Of a stretch of DNA of 38,810 nucleotides, positions 16,071 to 24,762 are shown in pieces (within the stretch, counting starts at the first letter, position 1; each line of letters begins with the position of its first letter). This stretch comes from Akkermansiaceae bacterium (GTDB taxonomy: Bacteria; Verrucomicrobiota; Verrucomicrobiia; Verrucomicrobiales; Akkermansiaceae). The notes beneath the pieces were generated by a model, which worked only from the letters and a program-made list of their open reading frames with translations, was not told the DNA's origin and did not search any database. The stretch covers positions 1-38,810 of the forward strand of contig JAJQCV010000055.1 of NCBI GenBank assembly GCA_021202525.1, read 5' to 3'. A program made the position numbers and the translations under genes.

Positions 16071-18602
16071 ATGAAATTCCTCAACAGAATTCTTCTACTG
16101 GCCGCCGTACCGGCCATGTTGTCCGCAGCCACGGCGGCTGTCGTCTTCCCGGGACCGCCTTCCGGAGCCGCCGGAGCAGTACAGTCCGGCTCCGCCTATA
16201 CTCTTTCCAACAGCATCCTGACAGCCAAATTCCTGGATAAAAACGGCAGCATTTCCTTTGGCGGTCTCACGTCCAAACTGGGCCCCGTCGCCAAGGCGGG
16301 GGGAGAACTGTTCATCGTCAACCTGGCAGACGGACGGAGCATCAAATCTTCCGAATTGAAGGCGTCCAACGTCAAAATTGCCAATCTGCCGCCCGATCCC
16401 AAGGCGTTCAGACTCGCGGAACGCTACCCGGGCAAAGCCCTGACAGCCACCTTTCAGGCGCTGAACAGCACGCTGCGCATTTCCTGGCGCGCCGTACTGC
16501 GGGACAATTCCCACTACCTGCGCCAGGAACTGCGGCTGGTGAGCACCCAGCCCGTTCAGATGAAAAACATCGTGGCCATGCAGTATGACCTCATCGGCGG
16601 GAAGGCCGGGGAACCACGCATTTCCGGCAACGCCAGGGGAGCGCTCGTCGTCAATGACCTGGCATTCGCCGCGCTGGAAACACCCATGGGCATCAATACC
16701 GCCGGAAACGCGGGAAATGCCGGGGATGTCGGCACGGCCTGGAAAGTGGACAAATGGGTGAAAAACTCCTGGACGGGGAATTTCAACATTCCCCGGGAAC
16801 TGAAAAAACAGTACGGGGACAATCTTGCCTCCGCGGAAGGCCCCGTCTCCATCGACGGCAAGGGCAATCTCACGATTACGTTCCGGTACACAGGGAGCGA
16901 CGGGGGAAACAACAAGCTGAACCTCGCCGGGGTGCAGCTCCTGTCCGCGCGGGGAGCCGTCCTTGATTCCGATTTCCATCCCGGCGCTACGGGAGACTCC
17001 AGTACCAACAATACCTACACGGTCAAGGTTCCTGCCAGGGGCGGCTACATGCTGCGCTACTGGGCGCAGACAAAGACGGAGCCGATCGCCAGCAAGGGGG
17101 AAATCACTTTCTCCCTGCCCGTAACCACCGCGGAAAAGGAAGACTCCCTGTCCACGGACACCCGAATGGCGCAGGGCATCTGGAGCCGCAAGACACCCCT
17201 CCAGCCCCGGGAAATCTGGAACGTATCCTCCGTTATAGGCCTCTTCGCCCCCGGGCAGCAGCGCAGGTCCTTCCTCGCGTACATGGAACGGGAACGCGCC
17301 ATGCCCTACCGCCCCTTCATCCATTACAACTCCTGGTATGAGCTGAACATCAACCGTAACAACGATTCCGACCCTGCCAAACGCATGACGGAGGAGCAAT
17401 GCCTGGCCGTGCTGAAAGACTGGCAGGAGCAGTTTTTCCAGAAGCGCGGCACGGCCATTGACGCCTTCGTCTGGGATGACGGCTGGGACGAATTCAACAG
17501 CCTGTGGGACTTCCACAAAATGTTCCCCCAGGGCTTCAGGCGCATTAATGCCGCCGCCGCCCAACAGAAGGCAGGCATCGGCGCATGGCTGGGCCCGGTG
17601 GGCGGCTACGGAGCCTCCAAGGGCAAGCGCCTCGCCCACTGGAACGTCAAGCATCCGGACAACAAAATCGGCAACTTCCAGCTTTCCAACAAGGAATACT
17701 TCGACGCCTTCGTGGGCCGCTGCTCCCAGATGGTGAAGGACTACAACATGAAATACTTCAAATTCGACGGCATCAGCACCCATTTCCACGCCAAAGGCCC
17801 CGGAAACGAGGAAGACGCGGAAGGCATCATCCGCGTGGTGGAGGCCCTTCGCAAAAAGAAGGGCGACCTGTATATCAACTGCACCGTAGGCACCTGGGCC
17901 TCCCCCTTCTGGTTCCGTTACGCGGACTCCGTCTGGAGGCAGGAAAACGACTTCGGCACCATTGGCGTGGGCGACAACCGCGACAAATGGATCACCTACC
18001 GCGACCGCCTGGTGCATGAGGTATTCGTCCAGGGCTCTCCGCTGATGCCCATCAACTCCATGATGACGCACGGCCTCATAGTCACCAGGCACGGTCCTCC
18101 CAACTGCATGCCCAGGGAACCGGAAAACGTGAAAAAGGAACTCCGCTGCGCCGTGGCGTGCGGAACCTCTCTCCAGGAGCTTTATCTGGACCGCGACCTG
18201 ATGAACGCCAATGGCGGCGTGCTGTGGGACGAACTTGCCAAAAGCATCAAATGGATACGCCGCAATGCGGACGTGCTGGACGACGTGCACTGGGTGGGCG
18301 GCAACCCGTGGGACAAGGAAAGCAGGGAAGGCTCCGTTTACGGCTGGGCCGCCTGGAACCGGGACAAGGCCACATTGGCCCTCCGCAACTCTTCCGACCG
18401 GGAAAAAAGCTTGACCGCCACTCTCCGCAGCATCCTGGACATTCCCGCCAACGTCAAGGGCGGCATCACCTTCAAGGACTCCTTTGACGACCAGCGCCCC
18501 CTGGACGGCTTCACCGGAAAGACTGTGGACATTGACAAGGAACTCACCTTCACGCTGAAACCCTTCGAGGTATTCGTCTACGAAGGAGGAAAAGTCAAAT
18601 AG
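16071..18602 (+). CDS. Secreted clan GH-D glycoside hydrolase (alpha-galactosidase/alpha-N-acetylgalactosaminidase-like)
   Basis: The 843-residue protein has a signal peptide (residues 1 to about 22) and a beta-rich N-terminal part of about 370 residues that includes Gly/Asn-rich repeats. A TIM-barrel resembling clan GH-D (GH27/31/36) follows. Visible barrel markers are FVWDDGWDEF (467-475 region), the FP-G-F loop after it, GAWLGPVGGYG, and YFKFDG, whose D566 sits where the nucleophile of the KxD motif is expected. A short C-terminal beta domain ends in LKPFEVFVYE. I cannot place it in a named family with certainty, and the acid/base residue is not assigned. An alpha-linked galactose or N-acetylgalactosamine substrate from mucin-type glycans is inference from the clan and the setting. 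Confidence 0.75.
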   Translation: MKFLNRILLLAAVPAMLSAATAAVVFPGPPSGAAGAVQSGSAYTLSNSILTAKFLDKNGSISFGGLTSKLGPVAKAGGELFIVNLADGRSIKSSELKASNVKIANLPPDPKAFRLAERYPGKALTATFQALNSTLRISWRAVLRDNSHYLRQELRLVSTQPVQMKNIVAMQYDLIGGKAGEPRISGNARGALVVNDLAFAALETPMGINTAGNAGNAGDVGTAWKVDKWVKNSWTGNFNIPRELKKQYGDNLASAEGPVSIDGKGNLTITFRYTGSDGGNNKLNLAGVQLLSARGAVLDSDFHPGATGDSSTNNTYTVKVPARGGYMLRYWAQTKTEPIASKGEITFSLPVTTAEKEDSLSTDTRMAQGIWSRKTPLQPREIWNVSSVIGLFAPGQQRRSFLAYMERERAMPYRPFIHYNSWYELNINRNNDSDPAKRMTEEQCLAVLKDWQEQFFQKRGTAIDAFVWDDGWDEFNSLWDFHKMFPQGFRRINAAAAQQKAGIGAWLGPVGGYGASKGKRLAHWNVKHPDNKIGNFQLSNKEYFDAFVGRCSQMVKDYNMKYFKFDGISTHFHAKGPGNEEDAEGIIRVVEALRKKKGDLYINCTVGTWASPFWFRYADSVWRQENDFGTIGVGDNRDKWITYRDRLVHEVFVQGSPLMPINSMMTHGLIVTRHGPPNCMPREPENVKKELRCAVACGTSLQELYLDRDLMNANGGVLWDELAKSIKWIRRNADVLDDVHWVGGNPWDKESREGSVYGWAAWNRDKATLALRNSSDREKSLTATLRSILDIPANVKGGITFKDSFDDQRPLDGFTGKTVDIDKELTFTLKPFEVFVYEGGKVK

Positions 18603-18955
18603 CCTCCGGATATCCGGAACCGCAGAACAACTGCCAACTCATTTCTGTCCGCGACACTCCCGAGACTTTTTAGCCGTCAAAGCCGGAAAACCGGATATTC
18701 ATGGTCCTTCTCAAGTGTGCGGCACAGCGTCTGCGGGGCAAGTGAAACAACCCAAGCCCCATTTCACGGGCATGAAAGCCGCAATTCTCCGTAATTCTTC
18801 CGAATATTAAACGGGCAATATTATCAACAAGGGACGCCTCCCCCACTCTCAAAAAGGCGGCGGCTTCCCGTCCGTGAAAAGCCGTCAAACGGGAAAAAAC
18901 GGATGCGGTGCCGAACCTCCTCCCGGCCAGCTCCCCTTTCATCCGCGGCCGCTCT
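18603..18955. other. 353-base gap without a recognisable gene
   Basis: Two things are visible. A perfect 14-base palindrome (18605-18618, TCCGGATATCCGGA) directly follows the hydrolase stop. Two imperfect copies of a roughly 25-base element beginning AGCCGTCAAA lie at 18671-18695 and 18880-18904. No T-run terminator is clear. A 90-codon frame on the minus strand (18670-18942) lacks any sign of being coding. Confidence 0.5.
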
Positions 18956-19612
18956 TCACCGCCCTACCTTCTCGAACGTCACCGCCTCCATGGGATTGGA
19001 CGGATTGACGGGCATCACCAGGCATTGCGCATTCTCCCCGCCCAGATAAAGCGTATAGCCGTTCCCGGGAGGGCAGGAAATGGATACGGCATAATACCCT
19101 CCGTTCTGCGTCAGGGACCAGGTGCCCCGGTAGGTGGAGACAAGATCCTCCTCCAGTACGGACAAGTCGTCCCTGTTCTCCGCTTGTGATATCCACCATC
19201 CCCAGGACTCCCGGCGGGGGAAGGAGGAAACCTCGCAGCTTCCGTCTTCATGAAGCTGGATCGTGGATGAACTGACCTGGAAAAAACGGTTCAGCTCCGC
19301 CGGACGGGAAAACCACCGCTCGCGGGGGGTGGATTCCACGGCATACACGCCCGCCAGAGACTTGGCCTCCGGCTGCGCCACGCACAAAAAACTATCCCTG
19401 TCCATCAGCTTGAAGCAGACAATCCCCACTACGGCCAGGGGAAACAGGAGCGCCAGGAAAAAAGCCCACAGCACCATCCGCCGCCTCCACCACACGTAAA
19501 CCGCTGCCAGCCCCGCCACACCGCCTGCGGACATCCAGAAGCCCCACGACCGGCAGGCGATCGCAAAAGCGGCGGAAAGAACGGAAAGGCCATGGCAGAG
19601 ATCATTCCACAT
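18956..19612 (-). CDS. Small membrane-anchored protein of unknown function
   Basis: I do not recognise this 218-residue protein. The first 75 residues hold two or three hydrophobic helices (about 8-24, 27-43 and 47-68). The rest is a soluble domain rich in short beta segments (Tyr/Trp/Ser and Gly turns), beginning around SLAGVYAVES. The SLAGVY / GTWSLTQNGGYYAVSI / YTLYLGG pattern recalls small beta-barrels that start with an AGTY-type strand, but no family can be claimed. The gene is divergent from the calcium ATPase (160 bases apart) and stands alone. Confidence 0.65.
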   Translation of the reverse strand: MWNDLCHGLSVLSAAFAIACRSWGFWMSAGGVAGLAAVYVWWRRRMVLWAFFLALLFPLAVVGIVCFKLMDRDSFLCVAQPEAKSLAGVYAVESTPRERWFSRPAELNRFFQVSSSTIQLHEDGSCEVSSFPRRESWGWWISQAENRDDLSVLEEDLVSTYRGTWSLTQNGGYYAVSISCPPGNGYTLYLGGENAQCLVMPVNPSNPMEAVTFEKVGR

Positions 19613-19772
19613 AGGTTCATCAGAATCGCTGGAACACGTTCAAAGTCAAGTCTGCAATTCCGGATATGCCGGGATGGAAGGCCTGCGCCGCAAAAACTCC
19701 CGTCATCGTTCCTTCAAAGCGTCCTATGGGCTTCCATCCCCGGGCCGAATCAGGTAAACAGGCGTTCCGGAC

Positions 19773-22523
19773 ATGAAAAATACAGCACATTACCAGGGGC
19801 TCACGGAAAAGCAGGTTCTGGAAAACCGTGACAAATACGGCGTCAATATCCTGACTCCCCCTGAAAAAGAACCTTTGTGGAAGCAGTTTCTGGAAAAATT
19901 CTCCGACCCCATCATCAAGATACTCCTCGTGGCCCTGGTCCTGTCCGTAGGCGTGGCCTGCTACCAATTCTTCTCCGGTGCGGAACCGGCAAGCGTCTTT
20001 CTGGAACCCGTCGGCATCCTGGTGGCCATTCTGCTGGCCACCTGCGTGGGCTTCGTCTTTGAGGTAAGTGCCAATAAAAAATTTGAAATCCTGAACCAAG
20101 TCAACGACGACACGATGGTGCAGGTCATCCGCGGCGGCAATATCTGCGAAATTCCCCGCCGTGACGTGGTGGTCGGAGACGTGGTCGTCCTGAACACCGG
20201 GGAGGAAGTCCCCGCGGACGGTGTTCTGCTGGACGCCGTTTCCCTCCAGGTCAACGAATCCACGCTGACCGGAGAGCCCCTCATCAGCAAAACCACGGTG
20301 GAAGCCGAATTCAAGCCGGACGCCACCTATCCCTCCAACCACGTCCTGAAGGGAACCACCGTGGTGGACGGCCACGGCGTCATGGAAGTGACGGCCGTGG
20401 GGGACAAGACGGAATACGGCAAGGTTTACGAAGGCTCCCAGATAGACAACAAGGTGGAAACGCCCCTGAACCGCCAGCTTTCCCGGCTGGGGGACCTGAT
20501 TACCTGGGCCAGCTACGCCATTGCCGCCCTGATCATCATTGGCCGCCTTACCCTGTACTTCACCCGTCTGGAAGGCGCGGTGGACTGGCTGGCCGCGGGC
20601 AGCTACATTCTGAACACCATCATGATCGCCGTCACGGTCATCGTGGTAACGGTGCCGGAAGGGCTGCCCATGAGCGTCACGCTGAGCCTGGCTCTCAGCA
20701 TGAAAAGCATGCTGAAAGCCAACAATCTGGTGCGCAAGATGCACGCCTGCGAGACTATGGGGGCCGCCACCGTCATCTGCACGGACAAGACGGGCACCCT
20801 GACACGCAACCAGATGAACGTGTACAAGGCGAATTTCTACGGCCAGGGCGACGCCCTGCCGGCGGATGACGAACTGGGGAACCTGATCCGGGAAGGCATT
20901 GCCGTCAACTCCACCGCTTTCCTGGATTATGCCGATCCCGAACACATCAAGGCGCTGGGCAATCCTACGGAGGGCGCCCTGCTGCTCTGGCTGCACGGCC
21001 AGGGAATAAACTATCTGGACCTGCGGGAAAACGCGCGCGTGCTGGAACAGCTTACCTTCTCCACGGAACGCAAGTACATGGCCACCGTCGTGGACTCCCC
21101 CCTGCTGGGTAAAAAAGTCCTGTACGTGAAGGGCGCGCCGGAAATCGTGCTGGGCAACTGCGCCACGGTGCGCACGCCGGACGGAGAAACGGACGCCGCC
21201 GCCATGCGCCCCGCCATTGAGGAACAATTGCTGGCCTACCAGAACCAGGCCATGCGCACGCTGGGCTTCGCCTACCGTATTCTGGATGATGACACCCCCG
21301 TGTTCCAGGATGGAAAACTGGCACGGCACGACCTGGTTTACCTGGGCATCACCGCCATTTCCGACCCCGTCAGGGACGACGTTCCCCAGGCCGTGAAGGA
21401 CTGCATGGATGCCGGAATCAGCATCAAGATCGTCACGGGAGACACGCCGGGCACCGCACGGGAAATCGGCCGCCAGATCGGCCTGTGGACGGAAGCGGAC
21501 ACGCCGGACCGCCTGATGACGGGCGTGGAATTTGAACGGACGCCGGACAAGGAATTGCTGGACCGCGTGATGGACCTCAAAATCATGTGCCGCGCCAGGC
21601 CCATGGACAAGGAACGCCTGGTAAAGCTGCTCCAGCGGAAAGGCCAGGTGGTGGCCGTCACCGGGGACGGCACCAATGACGCCCCCGCGCTCAACGCCGC
21701 CCAGGTGGGGCTTTCCATGGGGGACGGCACCACCGTCGCCAAGGAGGCCAGCGCCATCACCATTCTGGACAACTCCTTCATGAGCATTTCCCGTGCCGTC
21801 ATGTGGGGCCGTTCCCTGTACCGGAACATCCAGCGGTTCATCGTGTTCCAGATGACCATCAACGTGGCGGCCTGCCTCATCGTGCTCATCGGCGCCTTTC
21901 TGGGAACGGAATCCCCCCTCACCGTTACGCAAATGCTGTGGGTGAACCTGATCATGGACACCTTCGCCGCCCTGGCCCTGGCTTCCCTTCCGCCGGACGA
22001 ACGCGTGATGCAGGATCCGCCGCGCAAGACCACGGACCATATCATCACCCGGCCCATGGGCCGGGACATCCTGGGCGTGGGCATTCTGTTCGTAGCCTTC
22101 CTGTTCGGGCTGCTCCAATACTTCAAGCATGCGGACATCACCAGCCTCACCCAGTTCAGCATCTCCGGCTATCTGGGAAGCTACCTGGACTTCTCATCCC
22201 CGGAACATGCACTGACACCTTACGAACTGTCCCTGTTCTTCACCATCTTCGTTCTTCTCCAGTTCTGGAACATGTTCAACGCCAAGGCATTCAATACGCA
22301 CAGAAGCGCCTTCGCGCGCATGGGCGCCAGCATCGGAGGCTTCGGCTTGGTGGCCCTGCTCATCCTGGCGGGACAGTACCTCATCGTCACCTTCGGCGGC
22401 AAGATGTTTAACGTAGTACCCCTGAGCTGGACGGACTGGGGCCTCATCTTTGCAGGAACTTCCATCGTCCTGTGGATCGGGGAATTCATCCGGATGCTGG
22501 GAGACTCCAGCCATAAATCCTGA
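19773..22523 (+). CDS. P-type (IIB, PMCA-like) calcium-translocating ATPase
   Basis: This 916-residue pump should export Ca2+ at the expense of ATP. In order it shows a cytosolic N-terminal cation-ATPase domain, M1-M2, an actuator domain with the TGE loop (LTGEP), M4 with PEGLP (E296), the phosphorylation motif DKTGT (D338), a nucleotide-binding domain with KGAPE, the hinge motif TGDGTNDAPAL, and M5-M10. M6 carries NLIMDTFAALALA. A single calcium-coordinating Glu in M4 with Asn/Asp in M6 is the PMCA-type arrangement. The length matches bacterial enzymes of this type and no calmodulin-type extension is present. It appears to be a single-gene unit. Confidence 0.93.
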   Translation: MKNTAHYQGLTEKQVLENRDKYGVNILTPPEKEPLWKQFLEKFSDPIIKILLVALVLSVGVACYQFFSGAEPASVFLEPVGILVAILLATCVGFVFEVSANKKFEILNQVNDDTMVQVIRGGNICEIPRRDVVVGDVVVLNTGEEVPADGVLLDAVSLQVNESTLTGEPLISKTTVEAEFKPDATYPSNHVLKGTTVVDGHGVMEVTAVGDKTEYGKVYEGSQIDNKVETPLNRQLSRLGDLITWASYAIAALIIIGRLTLYFTRLEGAVDWLAAGSYILNTIMIAVTVIVVTVPEGLPMSVTLSLALSMKSMLKANNLVRKMHACETMGAATVICTDKTGTLTRNQMNVYKANFYGQGDALPADDELGNLIREGIAVNSTAFLDYADPEHIKALGNPTEGALLLWLHGQGINYLDLRENARVLEQLTFSTERKYMATVVDSPLLGKKVLYVKGAPEIVLGNCATVRTPDGETDAAAMRPAIEEQLLAYQNQAMRTLGFAYRILDDDTPVFQDGKLARHDLVYLGITAISDPVRDDVPQAVKDCMDAGISIKIVTGDTPGTAREIGRQIGLWTEADTPDRLMTGVEFERTPDKELLDRVMDLKIMCRARPMDKERLVKLLQRKGQVVAVTGDGTNDAPALNAAQVGLSMGDGTTVAKEASAITILDNSFMSISRAVMWGRSLYRNIQRFIVFQMTINVAACLIVLIGAFLGTESPLTVTQMLWVNLIMDTFAALALASLPPDERVMQDPPRKTTDHIITRPMGRDILGVGILFVAFLFGLLQYFKHADITSLTQFSISGYLGSYLDFSSPEHALTPYELSLFFTIFVLLQFWNMFNAKAFNTHRSAFARMGASIGGFGLVALLILAGQYLIVTFGGKMFNVVPLSWTDWGLIFAGTSIVLWIGEFIRMLGDSSHKS

Positions 22524-22590
22524 TACATTTTTATCCCGTAAAAATGGATAAAACACGGATCAGGCCATCTTGAATCCAATAAAAAAATCA

Positions 22591-22618
22591 TGGACAATTA
22601 CGGAAAATATTTTATTTT
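22591..22618 (+). promoter_or_regulatory. Possible promoter of the A+T-rich exported-protein pair
   Basis: TGGACA (22591-22596) and TATTTT (22613-22618) are 16 bases apart, 45 bases before the ATG at 22664, in an A+T-rich stretch. The match is fair, but such matches are common in A+T-rich DNA. Confidence 0.3.
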
Positions 22619-22663
22619 TTAGAGAAGTTGATTGCATTTTAATTCAATCTCCAATCTCTTCTT

Positions 22664-23671
22664 ATGCTCCATGTTGCCCACATCACAAAATTATCCGCAT
22701 GGCTGGTTTCAGGAGGAATTTTTCTATCTGTCGCAAACGCCGAGGAGGAAGATACCGGCACTTTGCAAATTGAATCTGTTCCGGATGAATTATCCGCTGA
22801 TATTCATATTGCAAAAGAAGAAGGGAAAGAACCGCCCAGAAGCGAAGCTGAGGACAAAAAACGTACAAACCTGGGAATTGGGGAATTTGTGACACTCTCC
22901 CTGACAGGAAAACCTTCTCTCATAGGAGATGTAGAAAAACTGGAATGGGAAGTCATTTCCAATAAGGATATTGTTCATTTCATAGGAAAGCGAAAAGGTG
23001 TAAAAAAGGTCAAATTCCAAGTCAGTCCCTATGTCAAGGAGGGAGGAAATCTCACCATCCAGGTTAAAACATCCGCAAACCTGAAAAAAACTATAGAATT
23101 TCAAGTCTTTCTGCCAAAGCAGGATAAAAATGGCCAGCAGCAGGTAACGGTACAGCATGCAAAAAATCCGAAGACAGGAAAACGCGGTTACGACGAATGG
23201 AATTTCGAAGCTTTCCCTACGGAAACAGGATGTTATGCGAAACTTGAAATTACCCTCCATCCTACCGATGTAAGTTTCAAGCACGTGGAAGTCAAGGAAA
23301 CCCATTTGAAGAACATTCCCGATCCACTTCCCGAAATGGCGGATGAACACAAACCGTTGGTCATAGCTGCTGATGTAAACAGGAGAAACGTTTTTATTGA
23401 TAACATCGGATCCCCTAAAACCATGAACCGATGCAAGGATTTGCCTCAGGAATGGTGGTGGGTCACCAAGTTCAGTACCAGCCAATTTTCAGATCCAATC
23501 GTAGACATCACCACGCAAAAACAATATTTCCGCTTCGACTGGTCTGCCCCCAATGAAGAAGGCGTTACCATTAGAGTAACAAAATTCGGCCGTGGTGTCC
23601 AAAGGACGGCAATCAAGCTCCCCTATTACAAGCCGTCACGCAAACCGGAAACACTGACACAATTTTTATGA
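22664..23671 (+). CDS. Exported protein of unknown function, first gene of an A+T-rich pair
   Basis: The 335-residue protein has a signal peptide (cleavage after ANA at residue 26) and then an acidic linker. A likely Ig-like beta module (about 70-155) starts with RTNLGIGEFVTLSL and contains a W-x-V strand. The C-terminal half, rich in Trp and aromatic residues (WWWVTKF region near 270), has no family I can name. Base composition is clearly lower in G+C than the surroundings: a hand count gives 20 of 60 at 22921-22980, against 37 of 60 at 21601-21660 in the calcium ATPase. The stop overlaps the next start by four bases (ATGA), so the two genes are translationally coupled and probably work together. 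Lateral origin is inference from composition. Confidence 0.8.
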   Translation: MLHVAHITKLSAWLVSGGIFLSVANAEEEDTGTLQIESVPDELSADIHIAKEEGKEPPRSEAEDKKRTNLGIGEFVTLSLTGKPSLIGDVEKLEWEVISNKDIVHFIGKRKGVKKVKFQVSPYVKEGGNLTIQVKTSANLKKTIEFQVFLPKQDKNGQQQVTVQHAKNPKTGKRGYDEWNFEAFPTETGCYAKLEITLHPTDVSFKHVEVKETHLKNIPDPLPEMADEHKPLVIAADVNRRNVFIDNIGSPKTMNRCKDLPQEWWWVTKFSTSQFSDPIVDITTQKQYFRFDWSAPNEEGVTIRVTKFGRGVQRTAIKLPYYKPSRKPETLTQFL

Positions 23672-24501
23672 CCCGACTCATCATCATCTTTTTTTCCTGT
23701 TTGGCAGGTGCCGGTTTAGTTCTCAGTACACCGGTAAAGCTGGCTCCTGATGTGCCTTCTCCTCCCTATCCCCGGATTCTCAAGTCTCCGAAGAATATAG
23801 CTTTTCAACTAAACACATTGCTTGAGGAAGGAAAGCTGGAGGAGTTCTATCAGTCCGCATCCCGGGAACTGGCAAAGATAGATGATGAAGGTGAACAGGA
23901 TCAAGACATGGAGCGTATCCAATCCCGTTTATGGGTTTTTTATTACGTCGCGGCAGCTCCGTTTTTTCAAATGGAGGAAAAACCGGATGAAATGATTTCC
24001 TGGTCTCATTCAAGATTACTGGATTATCTGACCAAAATCAGTGCAGTCCGCTATATGGCTTATTTCCGCAACGATGCGATAAACGGAGATACGGTCATTC
24101 CAACTACCCTGCGCGCCGAGTATTGTGCCCGGATTATTAAAGACATGCGTCTCTCCTACGATCCCGAGTCAGAGAAAAAACAACAGAAAAAGGGGGAAGA
24201 ATTCATGGCAGACTCCCGGAATCTGATGAACAAAAAGAAATTGGATTTTCTGCAACTGCAGCGGAGGGAACGCCTGTTCCAGTACAAGCTGAGTACGGCC
24301 TCCAAAAGGAACGACATGGTCAAAAACAATATTCAACTGCTGGAAGAAGATTTCATTGCCATGCTGCTCCGCTCTTTTCCCGGCAATGCGGCCAAAATTA
24401 AAAAGTACCTGAAACAGGCCGGATACTTAAACAAGGAAATCCCACCGCTGCTTGACCGCACGGCAGGCCGTACGCCGAAAACCGCCTTTTTATACAAATA
24501 G
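23668..24501 (+). CDS. Exported protein of unknown function, second gene of an A+T-rich pair
   Basis: The 277-residue protein has a short N-terminal signal sequence (residues 1 to about 20, with Cys11 inside the hydrophobic core rather than at a clear lipobox) and a Pro-rich linker. The remainder is mainly helical and highly charged, with Lys/Glu/Gln-rich helices near 165-230. No enzymatic motif is visible. It starts inside the stop codon of the previous gene (ATGA overlap) and shares its low G+C content (26 of 60 at 23881-23940). A chaperone-, adaptor- or partner-like role for the first protein is a guess from the coupling only. Confidence 0.8.
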   Translation: MTRLIIIFFSCLAGAGLVLSTPVKLAPDVPSPPYPRILKSPKNIAFQLNTLLEEGKLEEFYQSASRELAKIDDEGEQDQDMERIQSRLWVFYYVAAAPFFQMEEKPDEMISWSHSRLLDYLTKISAVRYMAYFRNDAINGDTVIPTTLRAEYCARIIKDMRLSYDPESEKKQQKKGEEFMADSRNLMNKKKLDFLQLQRRERLFQYKLSTASKRNDMVKNNIQLLEEDFIAMLLRSFPGNAAKIKKYLKQAGYLNKEIPPLLDRTAGRTPKTAFLYK

Positions 24502-24762
24502 GGCGGAATCAAACAGCAGCATCTTCCACGGCAAGATATTCAACATGGCCGGATAAACGTGAGCCTCATCGTTGCAGGCACCCCGCCATCCTGTGGTTCG
24601 GGAAGCTGGCGGGGGCCTTCCTCCGCAGCTCCTTCTCTCCGGCGTCCGTGAGCCTATCCGGCCGCATGATGCGGCCGAAATCACCCCTGCATGACACGGA
24701 CGGCGCTGCCGCCCGGAAAGCCTTCTTTCAACAAAGGGACACCCGGACATGTCATTCACAGC
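24502..24762. other. 261-base gap with two strong inverted repeats
   Basis: CCCCGCCA/TGGCGGGG (24581-24588 with 24607-24614) and the near-perfect palindrome CGGCCGCAT-G-ATGCGGCCG (24659-24677) lie between the A+T-rich pair and the efflux genes. Neither has a T-run. They may be a weak bidirectional terminator and an operator for the efflux operon. No gene is recognised here. Confidence 0.45.

Noticed and set aside
16095..18290. A 731-codon open frame on the minus strand opposite the GH-D hydrolase
   Set aside because: Same artefact; low-complexity Gly/Val/His-rich translation with no motif.
18670..18942. A 90-codon minus-strand frame downstream of the small membrane protein gene
   Set aside because: No domain, and codon use not convincing; left as gap.
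19620..22130. An 836-codon open frame on the minus strand opposite the calcium ATPase
   Set aside because: It is a shadow frame: the opposite strand encodes a textbook P-type ATPase, and the translation has no recognisable fold.
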